Source: Sphingobacteriaceae bacterium (GTDB lineage Bacteria > Bacteroidota > Bacteroidia > B-17B0 > Aurantibacillaceae). Taken from it: DNA of 64,000 nt. The notes beneath the pieces are model-generated. The model saw only the letters and a list, made by a program, of their open reading frames with translations. It was not told the origin of the DNA and did no database searches. Each line of letters begins with the position of its first letter. The stretch's first letter is position 1. A program made the translations under genes and the position numbers. The DNA lies in contig JADJLA010000005.1 of assembly GCA_016705695.1 (NCBI GenBank), forward strand, positions 186,001-250,000. Direction: 5' to 3'. Positions 27,024 to 35,950 of the stretch are shown here, one piece after another.

Positions 27024-28004
27024 TTGAAAAGCAATAAACTTATAGGTGTTTTTTTAAAACTTATTATTGGTCTTGCCAGTTTTGCCATTATTTATTGGCG
27101 CATTGAAAAGGAATTTACTTCCGAGAATATTGGTATTCTTGTGAATGCGATCACCAATAGCAAAGGACTTTTATTGATCGCCGCGAGCATACTTTTGTTT
27201 CCTATAAATTGGGGTATTGAGGGTTATAAATGGATGTTGATCACATCTCAGATCCAAAAAATAAATTATGCAACTGCAACTAAGGCGGTTTATGCCGGGA
27301 TCTGCGTAGGTAATTTAGCCCCCGGAAGAGCAACCGAATTTTTGGCTAAGATCCATTTTTTTAAACCGGAAAATAGAATAAGCATCACGGTATTGCATTT
27401 TGTGAATGGCATGTTTCAATTATCCATTACCGTTTTGTTTGGTTTGCTTGCCTTGTTGTTGCGGTCAAATGCATCAGCCGATAATGATGAATTGCTAAAA
27501 ACAGTTTCTATTATTTTGTCGACTGTGGTGATGTTAGGATTTGTTTTGGCCTTATTCAACATTAATAAATTAATGAATTGGTTATACAAGCGATTTAGCA
27601 AGAACAGCTCGGCCGAAGCGGTTCACATAAGCTGGGGAAATGGTTTATTGGTGAAGTTGTTCTTTTTTTCGTTTGTGCGTTACATGGTTTTCTCACTACA
27701 ATTTGTTTTGTTGATGCACGTGTTCAATGTTCAAGCAAATTATGTGTATCTCTTCACAGGCATTTATATCTACTTTTTATTTACTACCATCATTCCCATG
27801 TTCAGCATTATTGAAGCCGCTGTACGCACAGCTATTGCTTTGGTTGTATTTTCTGATCTTGGCTTATCAAACGCGTCGTTAGCTGTAGTTGCTATCTTGC
27901 TTTGGCTGATCAATATTGTTTTTCCAAGTATAGTGGGATACATTGTTTTATTGCGCGAAAATTTAAGTTTATCCTCCTTTACATTTAAGAAGAAAGCAAA
28001 GTGA
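27024..28004 (+). CDS. Lysylphosphatidylglycerol synthase transmembrane-domain (UPF0104) protein
   Basis: An integral membrane protein of 326 residues with about eight hydrophobic helices and the family pattern NLAPGRATEFLAKIHF in the early part, then long Leu/Ile/Val-rich helices. It matches the AglD/MprF-like UPF0104 membrane domain without a catalytic lysyltransferase part; a role in lipid or lipid-linked sugar translocation is often suggested but not shown. Start is TTG at 27024. Its stop overlaps the GTG start of the glycosyltransferase gene, so the two are coupled, which supports a lipid-glycan job. Confidence 0.78.
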   Translation: MKSNKLIGVFLKLIIGLASFAIIYWRIEKEFTSENIGILVNAITNSKGLLLIAASILLFPINWGIEGYKWMLITSQIQKINYATATKAVYAGICVGNLAPGRATEFLAKIHFFKPENRISITVLHFVNGMFQLSITVLFGLLALLLRSNASADNDELLKTVSIILSTVVMLGFVLALFNINKLMNWLYKRFSKNSSAEAVHISWGNGLLVKLFFFSFVRYMVFSLQFVLLMHVFNVQANYVYLFTGIYIYFLFTTIIPMFSIIEAAVRTAIALVVFSDLGLSNASLAVVAILLWLINIVFPSIVGYIVLLRENLSLSSFTFKKKAK

Positions 28005-29101
28005 TATTTGTTGTTATCATATCTTTTTATGTTGTAATGCTTTTATTGGTAATGGAGGGTTTTGTATTGCATCCAAATGACACCAAGTGTGAAGACCAGA
28101 AGCAAAAAATTTCGGTGGTCATTGCAGCACGAAACGAGGAAGGAAAAATAAGGCAATGTATTTCTTCTATCATTGATCAAGATTTTCCAAAACAACTTTT
28201 GGAAATAATTATTGTAGATGATGCTAGCACAGATAATACATTTAAGGAAGCCGCCGAAGTATTAAGTAGTTCAGGAATAGAACATCGCTTGATCCAAAAC
28301 CAGCAACATCTCGGAAAAAAGCAAAGTTTAAAATTAGCCATCGAGCAAAGCAATTCGGAAATACTAATTTGTCGCGATGCAGATACAGTTACAGTTTCCA
28401 ATAATTGGCTTTCGAGTATCGTAAACTATATGACAGTAACTAAAAAGGAATTTGTTATTTGTCCCATCGCTATTGACCACAAAAAAGGAATTTTGAGTTC
28501 GCTGCAAGAAACAGAGATGGCTATTCTTTCTTTGTTCACTATTTCGTCGGCATATTTTAATACTCCATTTTTAGCTAATGGCGCAAATCTCGCTTTCACA
28601 AAAAAATTATTTTATGCTACCGGAGCATACCAAGAACATCTTCATATTGCTTCGGGCGATGATATTTTTTTCCTTGAAAAGGTGAAACGGATGGATGTAA
28701 ACAAAATAGGGTATTTAAAAAATACGGACGCAATTGTATATACTTATCCCGAAAAACGCCTTTCAGGGCTGATCCATCAAAAGATCCGTTGGTCGTCTAA
28801 ACTCTTCAAAAACCCTAGCGTAATTAATTGGCTTTCAGCCCTAATAATCAGCGTGAGCAATTTTGCATGGATTGGAGCCCTATTTTATGCCATTTTTAAC
28901 CCCCAAAATTTACCTGTAAGCCTATTTTTTGTCCTTTCTAAGTTGCTAATTGACATTTTGTTAGTATTTTTAGCTTCCAGTTTTATAAAGGTTAAAACAG
29001 GGGCATTAATGGTAGCTGTAATGGCGCTTATTTACCCATTTTATGCTTCGCTTATTGCCATTTTAACCGTTTTTGTAAAGCCTAAATGGAAAAATAACTA
29101 A
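28001..29101 (+). CDS. Glycosyltransferase family 2 membrane protein
   Basis: A 366-residue protein with an N-terminal membrane helix, then a GT-A catalytic domain: ISVVIAARNEEGKIRQCI, IIVDDASTDNT with its Asp pair, and the metal-binding CRDADT. The acceptor segment contains ASGDDIFFLEK and the QKIRWSSK stretch equivalent to the QxxRW motif of processive or membrane glycosyltransferases. Three C-terminal membrane helices follow. It begins with GTG overlapping the UPF0104 gene, so both probably act on one lipid-linked sugar. Confidence 0.86.
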   Translation: MIFVVIISFYVVMLLLVMEGFVLHPNDTKCEDQKQKISVVIAARNEEGKIRQCISSIIDQDFPKQLLEIIIVDDASTDNTFKEAAEVLSSSGIEHRLIQNQQHLGKKQSLKLAIEQSNSEILICRDADTVTVSNNWLSSIVNYMTVTKKEFVICPIAIDHKKGILSSLQETEMAILSLFTISSAYFNTPFLANGANLAFTKKLFYATGAYQEHLHIASGDDIFFLEKVKRMDVNKIGYLKNTDAIVYTYPEKRLSGLIHQKIRWSSKLFKNPSVINWLSALIISVSNFAWIGALFYAIFNPQNLPVSLFFVLSKLLIDILLVFLASSFIKVKTGALMVAVMALIYPFYASLIAILTVFVKPKWKNN

Positions 29102-30364
29102 GTGTTTTTTAGAAAGAAAAATAGAGAGCTTCAGTCTGAGTCATTAAGTGCCGAAACATGGCGCCGATTTAAAAAGCAAAAGCTTTCGATGTTAGGACTG
29201 TTCATCATTTTCTTTGCATGCGTCATTTCTATCTTAGGTTATCTTATTACTCCCGATCCAAGTCCATTTGCCAATAATCAAAAACCAGAATTACACACAA
29301 AGCCTCCAGGGTTTGTAGTGGATATGATGAAGGTAAAAAAGAATCAAGAGCCTGATCATACCGGTTGGTTTGAAACGATGGTATTTGGAAAGCAAGATGA
29401 GTATACCACAATTCCAATTTACGATTTTGATTATGATGCTCACAACAGTGTGATCATTGAAGAATATACAGGAAGCAGACCAAATGCCGGAACAAAAATA
29501 AAATATGATCTGGTGGACGTTATTTATGCAGTTGATTCAAAAAAGGCCTATTTGTATGATACCTTAAAGAAAAGTGTTTCTTTTTATGAAATAGGAAATC
29601 CAAATAAGATCGTGAAATCTGTTGAAACGCTGAGAACCGAATTTGAGGCCAAGAACGTTGAAAAGAAAAAGTATTATTTAGGAACCGATATCATTGGTCG
29701 CGATCTATTAAGTCGTTTGATGATAGGAACACGTATTAGTTTAAGTGTTGGTTTAGTATCGGTTATCATCTCTTTATTTATTGGAATTTTTCTGGGTGCT
29801 GTTGCGGGATATTATCGTGGAACTATTGATGCAATGATCATGTGGTTGATAAATGTTGTTTGGAGTATCCCAACTTTATTATTGGTAATTGCGATCACTT
29901 TAGTTCTAGGAAAGGGAATTGTGCAAGTATTTATTGCGGTTGGTTTAACCATGTGGGTTGAGGTAGCGCGTGTTGTGCGCGGACAAATATTAAGTATTCG
30001 CGAAAAAGAATTTGTTGACGCGGGTAGGGCATTAGGTTTTAGAAATATGCGTATCATCACACGCCACGTATTATCAAATGTAATGGGCCCTGTGGTTGTA
30101 ATGGCCGCAAGTAATTTTGCCGCTGCTATTTTAACCGAGGCTGGTTTAAGTTTCTTAGGAATTGGCGCGCAACCTCCTGTACCTTCATGGGGCGAGATGA
30201 GTAATGCGCACTACGGCTATATACTTTTAGGAAAAGCGTATTTGGCTATTGTGCCTGGTATAGCCACTGCTATTCTGGTATTATCGTTCATGCTTGTGGG
30301 TAATGGTTTACGCGATGCATTGGATACTCGCAATTTGGACGACCAGCCTTTATCGGCTAGTTAA
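29102..30364 (+). CDS. ABC transporter permease, oligopeptide/dipeptide (OppC-like)
   Basis: Inner-membrane permease of a peptide-type ABC importer. The 420-residue protein begins with the OppC N-terminal helix (WRRFKKQKLSMLGLFIIFFACVIS), has a soluble segment of roughly 150 residues, longer than in most DppC/OppC proteins, and then a five-helix permease core with the EAA-type loop (DAGRALGFRNMRIITRHVLSNVMGPVVV) and the family signature AAILTEAGLSFLGIGAQPPVPSWGEM. No binding protein, partner permease or ATPase is adjacent. It starts at a GTG right after the glycosyltransferase stop and converges on the mlaF-like gene with four bases of overlap. Confidence 0.87.
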   Translation: MFFRKKNRELQSESLSAETWRRFKKQKLSMLGLFIIFFACVISILGYLITPDPSPFANNQKPELHTKPPGFVVDMMKVKKNQEPDHTGWFETMVFGKQDEYTTIPIYDFDYDAHNSVIIEEYTGSRPNAGTKIKYDLVDVIYAVDSKKAYLYDTLKKSVSFYEIGNPNKIVKSVETLRTEFEAKNVEKKKYYLGTDIIGRDLLSRLMIGTRISLSVGLVSVIISLFIGIFLGAVAGYYRGTIDAMIMWLINVVWSIPTLLLVIAITLVLGKGIVQVFIAVGLTMWVEVARVVRGQILSIREKEFVDAGRALGFRNMRIITRHVLSNVMGPVVVMAASNFAAAILTEAGLSFLGIGAQPPVPSWGEMSNAHYGYILLGKAYLAIVPGIATAILVLSFMLVGNGLRDALDTRNLDDQPLSAS

Positions 30365-31116
30365 GACTTTTCACTGTAGATCTTCTTTATAAATTGACTG
30401 GCGAATACAAAATCGTAAAGCTCCTTGTTGTTTGTTTTTAAGATCTCATCTTTTGTTCCAGTCCACCAATTTTGCCCTTTATGAATGAACATCACATTCT
30501 CTCCGATCTCCATTACACTATTCATATCGTGCGTAATAATAACCGTGGTAATATTGAATTCTGCAGTGATATCATGAATGAGTTCGTCAATAACAATAGA
30601 TGTTTTAGGATCTAGGCCTGAGTTAGGCTCATCGCAAAATAAATAATTAGGACTATTAGAAATAGCTCTTGCTAAAGCCGCCCTTTTTTTCATACCGCCG
30701 CTGAGCTCCGAAGGATACAATGCGTTCTTATCAACTAGCTTTACTTTTTCCAAACAAAAATTCACACGATCAATTTTTTCGGCTTCAGTTAATTCGGTGA
30801 ACATATCCAAAGGAAATCTCACATTCTGCTCTAAGGTCATTGAATCAAATAGTGCCCCGCCTTGAAACAACATTCCAATTTCTTTTCGAACACCTTGTTT
30901 TTCTTTTTCGGCAAGCGCTGTAAAATCACGACCATCATAAAGTACCGCGCCACTGTTTGGCTGATGTAATCCTACCATCACTTTAAGCAAGGTAGTTTTA
31001 CCCGATCCGCTTTCTCCGATCACTAAATTGGTTTTGCCTTCGTAAAATTTGAACGAAACATTCTCAACAACATTTCGGTCGCCAAAACTTTTGGTTATGT
31101 TCTGTAGTTCGATCAT
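30361..31116 (-). CDS. ABC transporter ATP-binding protein (MlaF-like)
   Basis: A 251-residue ABC ATPase: Walker A GESGSGKTT, Q-loop in MLFQGGALFDS, signature LSGGMKKRAALARAI, Walker B LFCDEPNSGLD and switch His in IITHDM. The FQGGALFDSMT segment and the pairing with an MlaE-like permease point to a lipid-transport ATPase of the Mla (phospholipid, outer-membrane asymmetry) type. Its start overlaps the end of the permease gene by four bases. An MCE-domain substrate-binding protein, expected in such systems, is not in the window. Confidence 0.88.
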   Translation of the reverse strand: MIELQNITKSFGDRNVVENVSFKFYEGKTNLVIGESGSGKTTLLKVMVGLHQPNSGAVLYDGRDFTALAEKEKQGVRKEIGMLFQGGALFDSMTLEQNVRFPLDMFTELTEAEKIDRVNFCLEKVKLVDKNALYPSELSGGMKKRAALARAISNSPNYLFCDEPNSGLDPKTSIVIDELIHDITAEFNITTVIITHDMNSVMEIGENVMFIHKGQNWWTGTKDEILKTNNKELYDFVFASQFIKKIYSEKS

Positions 31117-31853
31117 ACCAGCATTATTTGGGTAATAATTAAATTAGCCACCAAAATAAGTATGCTATTATAAACAACAGATTTTGTACTTGCTTGCCCA
31201 ACTTCTAAGGCACCGCCGGCTGTATAATATCCGTGATAAGCCGAAACCGATGTAATAATAAAAGCAAAGATCACAGTTTTTGTAAGTGAATAATAAACGT
31301 TGAATGGAATGAAGAACGATTGAATTCCGTAAATATATTCATACGATGTACAAGCACCCGAAACCACGCCCATGAGATAACCACCAAATATTCCCAAGAA
31401 CATGCTTATGATAATTAAAAACGGATTGATGAACATGGCTCCAATTACTTTTGGAAGAATTAAATAACTGGCAGAATTAATGCCCATGATCTCGAGCGCG
31501 TCTATTTGTTCGCTAATACGCATAGTGCCAATTTCGGAAGCGATGTTAGACCCAACCTTTCCGGCTAAGATCAAACTAATGATGGTTGGAGAGAATTCAA
31601 GAACGATAGATTCGCGTGTTCCTAAACCAACAGCATACAAAGGAATAAAAGGACTTGTAAAATTATAAGCCGACTGAATTGTAATTACTCCACCCATGAA
31701 AACAGAAATGATGGCAATAAGTCCAAGTGAACCTGTGCCAAGACTGTTTATCTCATAAATGATCTGACGGAAATATATGGAGAATTTTTCAGGCTTGCTG
31801 AAAACTCTTGCCAATAACAAAAAGTAACGACCCAAATGAAAAAATAGTTTCAT
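31113..31853 (-). CDS. MlaE-like lipid ABC permease
   Basis: A 246-residue permease of the MlaE family, with about five hydrophobic helices and the family stretch ILAGKVGSNIASEIGTMRISEQIDALEIMGI, the coupling-helix region that docks on MlaF. It acts in the inner membrane, moving phospholipid between membranes with the MlaF-like ATPase encoded after it. The start is the ATG at 31853; two plausible small genes run divergently beyond it. Confidence 0.9.
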   Translation of the reverse strand: MKLFFHLGRYFLLLARVFSKPEKFSIYFRQIIYEINSLGTGSLGLIAIISVFMGGVITIQSAYNFTSPFIPLYAVGLGTRESIVLEFSPTIISLILAGKVGSNIASEIGTMRISEQIDALEIMGINSASYLILPKVIGAMFINPFLIIISMFLGIFGGYLMGVVSGACTSYEYIYGIQSFFIPFNVYYSLTKTVIFAFIITSVSAYHGYYTAGGALEVGQASTKSVVYNSILILVANLIITQIMLV

Positions 31854-31983
31854 GTTTAGAAAACGTGTTCTTTAATAAAGTATCTAAATTCACCTTTTAA
31901 CATTATACAATAACAAATTTAATCAGTCTCATTTTGTCAAATCAAAAATACTAAAAATTTAGCGTATATTTATATCCTAATTT

Positions 31984-32109
31984 ATGGCCAATAAACCCCT
32001 CTATTTCCTTTGTGTAGCCTTGGTTTGCTGCATTTTAGTGTTTCAGGCGTGTTCTTCTACTAAAAAGAACAAATGCGATTCTTGTCCCGGATTTAGTCGC
32101 GGGCATTAA
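31984..32109 (+). CDS. Small cysteine-containing lipoprotein, 41 residues
   Basis: An uncalled short gene. The ATG at 31984 gives a hydrophobic signal of about 20 residues ending FQAC, so Cys23 would be the lipidated residue, then the mature peptide CSSTKKNKCDSCPGFSRGH and a TAA. The mature part is only 19 residues with a Cys-x2-Cys pair. No function is known to me. A second gene of the same design follows 47 bases later, which strongly argues that both are real. Confidence 0.65.
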   Translation: MANKPLYFLCVALVCCILVFQACSSTKKNKCDSCPGFSRGH

Positions 32110-32156
32110 GGAATTGCACCATTTGCCCTCTTCCCGTATTTTCATTAAATTTGAGT

Positions 32157-32312
32157 ATGCCCTCTCTAGTGCGCATAATAACATATTCCCTTATTTTATC
32201 ATTTATGATGCCTCTGCAAAGTTGTAGGCACAATAAATGTAACAGCTGCACAGATATTTTAAAGTACAAAAAGCGGAAGAAGATCCGGAAATCCAGTAAG
32301 GGATCAATTTAG
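32157..32312 (+). CDS. Small cysteine-containing lipoprotein, 51 residues
   Basis: A second uncalled short gene. From the ATG at 32157 a signal of 22 residues ends LQSC, again with the lipid Cys at residue 23, then CRHNKCNSCTDILKYKKRKK and a strongly basic tail. It shares with its neighbour the position of the lipid cysteine and the motif N-K-C-[DN]-S-C. The basic tail could contact lipid A or polyanions, but that is a guess. Confidence 0.6.
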   Translation: MPSLVRIITYSLILSFMMPLQSCRHNKCNSCTDILKYKKRKKIRKSSKGSI

Positions 32313-32323
32313 AATTTTTGTTT

Positions 32324-32418
32324 AGCCACGAATTACACAAATTAGTACTGATCTGTGTGTAATGATTGGTGGAATATTAGCACCAAACGATTACTGAAAA
32401 TTAGTGTAATTCGTGGCT
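32324..32418. repeat. Dispersed palindromic repeat, second copy (AGCCACGAATTACAC)
   Basis: AGCCACGAATTACAC at the left pairs with GTGTAATTCGTGGCT at the right, with AAATTAGT / ACTAATTT-like pairing inside. Same family as 25231-25372, shorter. Starts 11 bases after the second small lipoprotein and ends before the vanZ remnant. Confidence 0.7.
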
Positions 32419-32454
32419 TAAAACAGAGTAGAGAGGCAAAGCTTCAATATTAAC

Positions 32455-32841
32455 TTAACGTGCGAGATAGTTAAACAGTTTCCTGTAAAACATCAAACCA
32501 AAAACGCAACCTACTGAATTGGCAATTATATCATTCCAATCGGCACTGCGGTTGTTGAATAAAGAGCCTTGCATTATTTATAAAGAACAACCGTATAGAA
32601 TTGAAAGTGCAAAGAACAGATAGATCTTATTTTTGGAGCTATTTTTTTGTAGGAGGTAAAAGAAAATAAGTGAGCATAATACAAAGAACATTCCGGCGTG
32701 CACCCATTTGTCAAAAGCCAGCATTTCCAAAAAGTTGAAAGAAGGAATGTGTTGGCCCGGCATAGAGCATAAACCCAAAATAATAAGCGCCCAAATAACG
32801 GAAAGTGAAAGAGAATATTTGAGAATGATTTTTTTCATCAT
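32455..32841 (-). pseudogene. VanZ-family membrane protein, interrupted by an in-frame TAA
   Basis: The frame from 32841 gives a VanZ-like start (helix, MPGQHIPSF, FDKWVHAGMFFVL, helix) and stops at a TAA at 32578-32580. Reading on in the same frame gives IMQGSLFNNRSADWNDIIANSVGC and the last helix, ending at 32455, for a total of 128 codons, the size of VanZ-like proteins. The stop falls at the conserved Glu of the usual G-x3-E-x2-Q segment, so a GAA to TAA change would explain it. It follows gcvH on the same strand, with a terminator hairpin between. Confidence 0.7.
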
Positions 32842-32844
32842 AAA

Positions 32845-32873
32845 AAACCCTCCCGGAGTTTGCGGGAGGGTTT
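32845..32873 (-). terminator. Terminator hairpin after gcvH
   Basis: On the minus strand CAAACCCTCCCG...CGGGAGGGTTTTTT forms an 11-bp stem with a run of T. The T run leads directly to the vanZ ATG at 32841, so vanZ expression would depend on read-through. Confidence 0.75.
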
Positions 32874-32895
32874 GCGTAATTTATTTGATACTATA

Positions 32896-33276
32896 TTAAG
32901 CGCCTATTAAAGCTTTGTATGCATTTACATCTAATAAACCAGCCACTTCAGAAGCATTGGTTAATTTGATCTTTATCATCCAACCTTTTCCGTAAGGATC
33001 TTGGTTAACGCTTTCAGGTGCGCTATCGATGTCTTTATTCATTTCTAATACTTCTCCGCTTACCGGCATAAAAAGATCGCTCACTGTTTTCACCGCTTCA
33101 ACGGTTCCAAATACAGCGTCTTTGTCAACTGATTCGCCAATGGTGTTTATATCTACGTAAACAATATCGCCCAATTCTTTTTGAGCAAAATCAGTGATAC
33201 CAATTGTGGCTTTGTCGCCTTCTATTTTGATCCACTCGTGATCTTTAGTGTATTTTAGGTCTGCAGGAAAATTCAT
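32896..33276 (-). CDS. gcvH: Glycine cleavage system H protein
   Basis: Lipoyl carrier of the glycine cleavage complex; it shuttles the aminomethyl group between P, T and L proteins. The 126-residue length is standard and the lipoylation site is Lys63 in the stretch GTVEAVKTVSDL. Other family marks are HEWIKIEG, DFAQKELGDIVYVD and DPYGKGWMIKI. The partner genes gcvP and gcvT are not in the window; serine hydroxymethyltransferase, which links metabolically, is at 54161. Confidence 0.96.
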   Translation of the reverse strand: MNFPADLKYTKDHEWIKIEGDKATIGITDFAQKELGDIVYVDINTIGESVDKDAVFGTVEAVKTVSDLFMPVSGEVLEMNKDIDSAPESVNQDPYGKGWMIKIKLTNASEVAGLLDVNAYKALIGA

Positions 33277-33336
33277 ATTTCTTAATTTTTGAACTACAAA
33301 TGTATAAGTTTGTTTACAATTTGCAAATGTTTTATC

Positions 33337-34632
33337 TCAGCTCAAACTCAACAGGTCGCCAACCACAAAGGTACTTCCTCCTACAAAGATGAGATCGCCC
33401 TTTTTATAGGCTTTTTTAGCGGCTTTAAAGCCTGTTTCAACGGTTTGGAAGGCCTCGCCTTTGAGCTTGAATTTAGAGGCGTTTTTTTGTAATTCGACAC
33501 TCTCTAAAGCACGGGGAACCGACGCTTTTACAAAATAGTAGGTAGCGGTATTTGGAAGTAGTTGTAATATTTTATCTATGTCCTTATCATTTACGGTTCC
33601 AAATACCATGTGCAAATTTTTGTATTTATAACGATCCAAATTTTCGATCACTTGTTTAATCCCGTCAACATTATGTCCGGTATCGGCAATGATCAAAGGG
33701 TCGTCAGATATGGTTTGCCAACGGCCTTTTAGTTTGGTGAGTTTTACAACTGTACTTAACGCTTTTTTTACTTCTTTTTTTTCAATGATGAATCCTTCAT
33801 CTATCAATACCTCAACAGTATTCAATACACCAAGTAAATTTTTTAATTGATATTTTCCTGTAAGATCTAATTTGTAAGTATCGGTGGCATTTGTTTTTTT
33901 ATCCAGCACATCGCACTCTAAAAAATTGTTATCGTGTTTATGATTGCTTATTTTAAAACGTTTATCTGCAAATTGAATTGGCGCGCGAAGTTCGTTGGCT
34001 TTTGCTGTAAATACAGGGTAGATATCGGTTTGTTGTTCGCTTATGACAACAGGAATTTTTGTTTTAATGATGCCTGCTTTTTCTCCGGCTATTTTTTGTA
34101 ACGAATCGCCAAGTAAATTCATATGATCGTAACCAATGTTTGTTATCAGCGAAACAACCGGTGTAATGATATTTGTTGAATCTAATCTCCCGCCTAAACC
34201 AACTTCGATCACTGCAACATCTACTTCTTGTTTTACAAAATAACTAAATGCTAAGCCAACGGTCCACTCAAAAAAACTTGGCTCGATCGTTTCGAAATCT
34301 GTTTTGTATTTTTCCACAAAATCAACGATCTCTTCCTTAGCTATCATTTTACCATTGATGGTAATACGTTCTCTAAAATCAATTAAATGTGGCGATGTGT
34401 ACAAACCAACTTTATAACCTGCTTGTTGCAAAATAGCGGCGAGCATATGGCTGCTACTTCCTTTTCCATTAGTTCCGGCAACATGAATGCATTTTAATTT
34501 TTTGTGAGGATCGCCTAAAAGCGTTGCAATTTTGTAGGTATTATCCAGATTGGGTTTGTAGGCAACTGCGCCTATGCGTTGGAACATGGGCAAACGAGAG
34601 AAAAGATAGTCTAACGTTTGTTGATAGGTCAT
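33337..34632 (-). CDS. folC: Bifunctional folylpolyglutamate synthase / dihydrofolate synthase
   Basis: Mur-ligase-fold enzyme adding glutamate to folate. The 431-residue protein has the P-loop VAGTNGKGSSSHML, the omega loop with TSPHLIDFRERI, the metal-site stretch EVGLGGRLDSTN, the ITNIGYDHMNLLG motif, and a C-terminal domain with ADTGHNVDG. The chosen ATG (34632) is one base after the stop of the upstream tonB gene; a 20-residue extension to 34692 lies inside tonB. Last gene of the exbB-exbD-tonB-folC transcription unit. Confidence 0.94.
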   Translation of the reverse strand: MTYQQTLDYLFSRLPMFQRIGAVAYKPNLDNTYKIATLLGDPHKKLKCIHVAGTNGKGSSSHMLAAILQQAGYKVGLYTSPHLIDFRERITINGKMIAKEEIVDFVEKYKTDFETIEPSFFEWTVGLAFSYFVKQEVDVAVIEVGLGGRLDSTNIITPVVSLITNIGYDHMNLLGDSLQKIAGEKAGIIKTKIPVVISEQQTDIYPVFTAKANELRAPIQFADKRFKISNHKHDNNFLECDVLDKKTNATDTYKLDLTGKYQLKNLLGVLNTVEVLIDEGFIIEKKEVKKALSTVVKLTKLKGRWQTISDDPLIIADTGHNVDGIKQVIENLDRYKYKNLHMVFGTVNDKDIDKILQLLPNTATYYFVKASVPRALESVELQKNASKFKLKGEAFQTVETGFKAAKKAYKKGDLIFVGGSTFVVGDLLSLS

Positions 34633-34633
34633 T

Positions 34634-35503
34634 TTATTCAAAGGCAAATATAATGGTAATTGTTCCATGTTGTTCAGGAACTTTGCCATCAATATTGAAC
34701 TTTGTTGCCATGGCAGCTTGACGTGCTTTAGCTTTTAATAAGGCACTAGAGGTTGTTGTGCCGCGGCCGTTTGGATCAGCCTCTGTAACATTTCCTTCGC
34801 TGTCTACAGTAATATTCACCACTACTTTACCTTCGTCTTTGGTGTCTTTCGGAAGAGTAGGGGGCTTAATGAATGATCTTCCTGCTAAGGAGAATTTATA
34901 ATTACTCCCTGTTCCGGGACCTGAGCCTGGGCCATTTCCGGGACCATCACCAGTTCCGTTTCCTCCGCCTGTTCCTCCGCCGGTGCCACCATTACCATTT
35001 CCATTTGGATTTCCATTGGGGTCACCTTGTTGTCCCGCTTCTTTATTATCGCCAATACCGCCACCAGGTTTTCCAGTGTTCTTTTTAAATTTCAAAGCTA
35101 GTTTTTCAGCTTCAGTAAGTTCTTTTACTACAGGTTTGATCACAACCGTATTGTTTTTTACATCGGTCTTGGTTTCTTTTTCGGGCTCATCTTTTTTAAT
35201 TTCTTCTTTAACGCTTACATCGCTTTTATCATCCGATAGCAATTCTTCTTTCGCCGCATCTTCACTTACTACAACACTGGGCGCTGCACCAATTTGGTTA
35301 TAGTCAATATTATCATTTCCGGCGTCGGTCATACCCAAAGCCATTTCCATTCCGCCACCACCGCCTTCCGATTGTGGAAAAGGAGGATTTGGAGTAATTA
35401 ATTTATAGAGAATGAGAAACAATAATAACAAACCAAATACAAGCACCGCAATAGTGCCCGAGATGGTTCTGTTCTTTATTTCCTCTTGTCTTGTTAGGTA
35501 CAT
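34634..35503 (-). CDS. TonB-family energy transducer
   Basis: A 289-residue protein: cytosolic tip with KNRTISGTIAVL, one membrane helix, a periplasmic linker of charged stretches (EEIKKDEPEKETKTDV) and a Gly/Asn/Pro-rich segment of about 50 residues, then a C-terminal domain with KVVVNITVDSEGNVTEADPNGRGTT, typical of the Bacteroidota TonB fold. It would carry the proton-motive energy from ExbBD to TonB-dependent receptors such as the one at 22653. The gap to exbD is one base. Confidence 0.88.
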   Translation of the reverse strand: MYLTRQEEIKNRTISGTIAVLVFGLLLLFLILYKLITPNPPFPQSEGGGGGMEMALGMTDAGNDNIDYNQIGAAPSVVVSEDAAKEELLSDDKSDVSVKEEIKKDEPEKETKTDVKNNTVVIKPVVKELTEAEKLALKFKKNTGKPGGGIGDNKEAGQQGDPNGNPNGNGNGGTGGGTGGGNGTGDGPGNGPGSGPGTGSNYKFSLAGRSFIKPPTLPKDTKDEGKVVVNITVDSEGNVTEADPNGRGTTTSSALLKAKARQAAMATKFNIDGKVPEQHGTITIIFAFE

Positions 35504-35504
35504 T

Positions 35505-35912
35505 TTATTTTCCGTTACTTGCGGTGGTTGCTAAAACTGTTTTGCATTTTAATTTATTGCAAATGGTCATAATGTCAACTTGATCTTGAATAGTTAAATT
35601 TTTATCCAAGTGCATTACAACTGTTGGTTCGGCTTGTTGTGCCGAAAATTTGCTGATCTCTTGCTCCAAAATTCCAAAATCAACTTCAACACTATTCACA
35701 AAAAATTTACGATCCTTTGAAACAGCCACGTGAATTGGCTTGGCGTTATTATCTATTGTCTCCTTTGATTTAGCATTTGGCAAATTCACTTTAATTGCGT
35801 TTGGACTTACCATGGTAGATAATATCAAAAAGAAAAGCAAGAGAAAGAACATGATATCATTTAATGAATCGGTGCTTACTTCTGCGTCTCTATGCTGTTT
35901 GCGTAATCCCAT
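35505..35912 (-). CDS. exbD: Biopolymer transport protein ExbD/TolR
   Basis: A 135-residue protein with a single N-terminal helix and the proton-path aspartate in STDSLNDIMFFLLLFFL, followed by a periplasmic domain with VDFGILEQEISKF and QDQVDIMTICNKLK. It works with ExbB in the inner membrane and lies between exbB (39-base gap) and tonB (one-base gap). Confidence 0.92.
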   Translation of the reverse strand: MGLRKQHRDAEVSTDSLNDIMFFLLLFFLILSTMVSPNAIKVNLPNAKSKETIDNNAKPIHVAVSKDRKFFVNSVEVDFGILEQEISKFSAQQAEPTVVMHLDKNLTIQDQVDIMTICNKLKCKTVLATTASNGK

Positions 35913-35950
35913 GTTATTTATTTAGATGCTTAAATATTGAATTTCCACAC

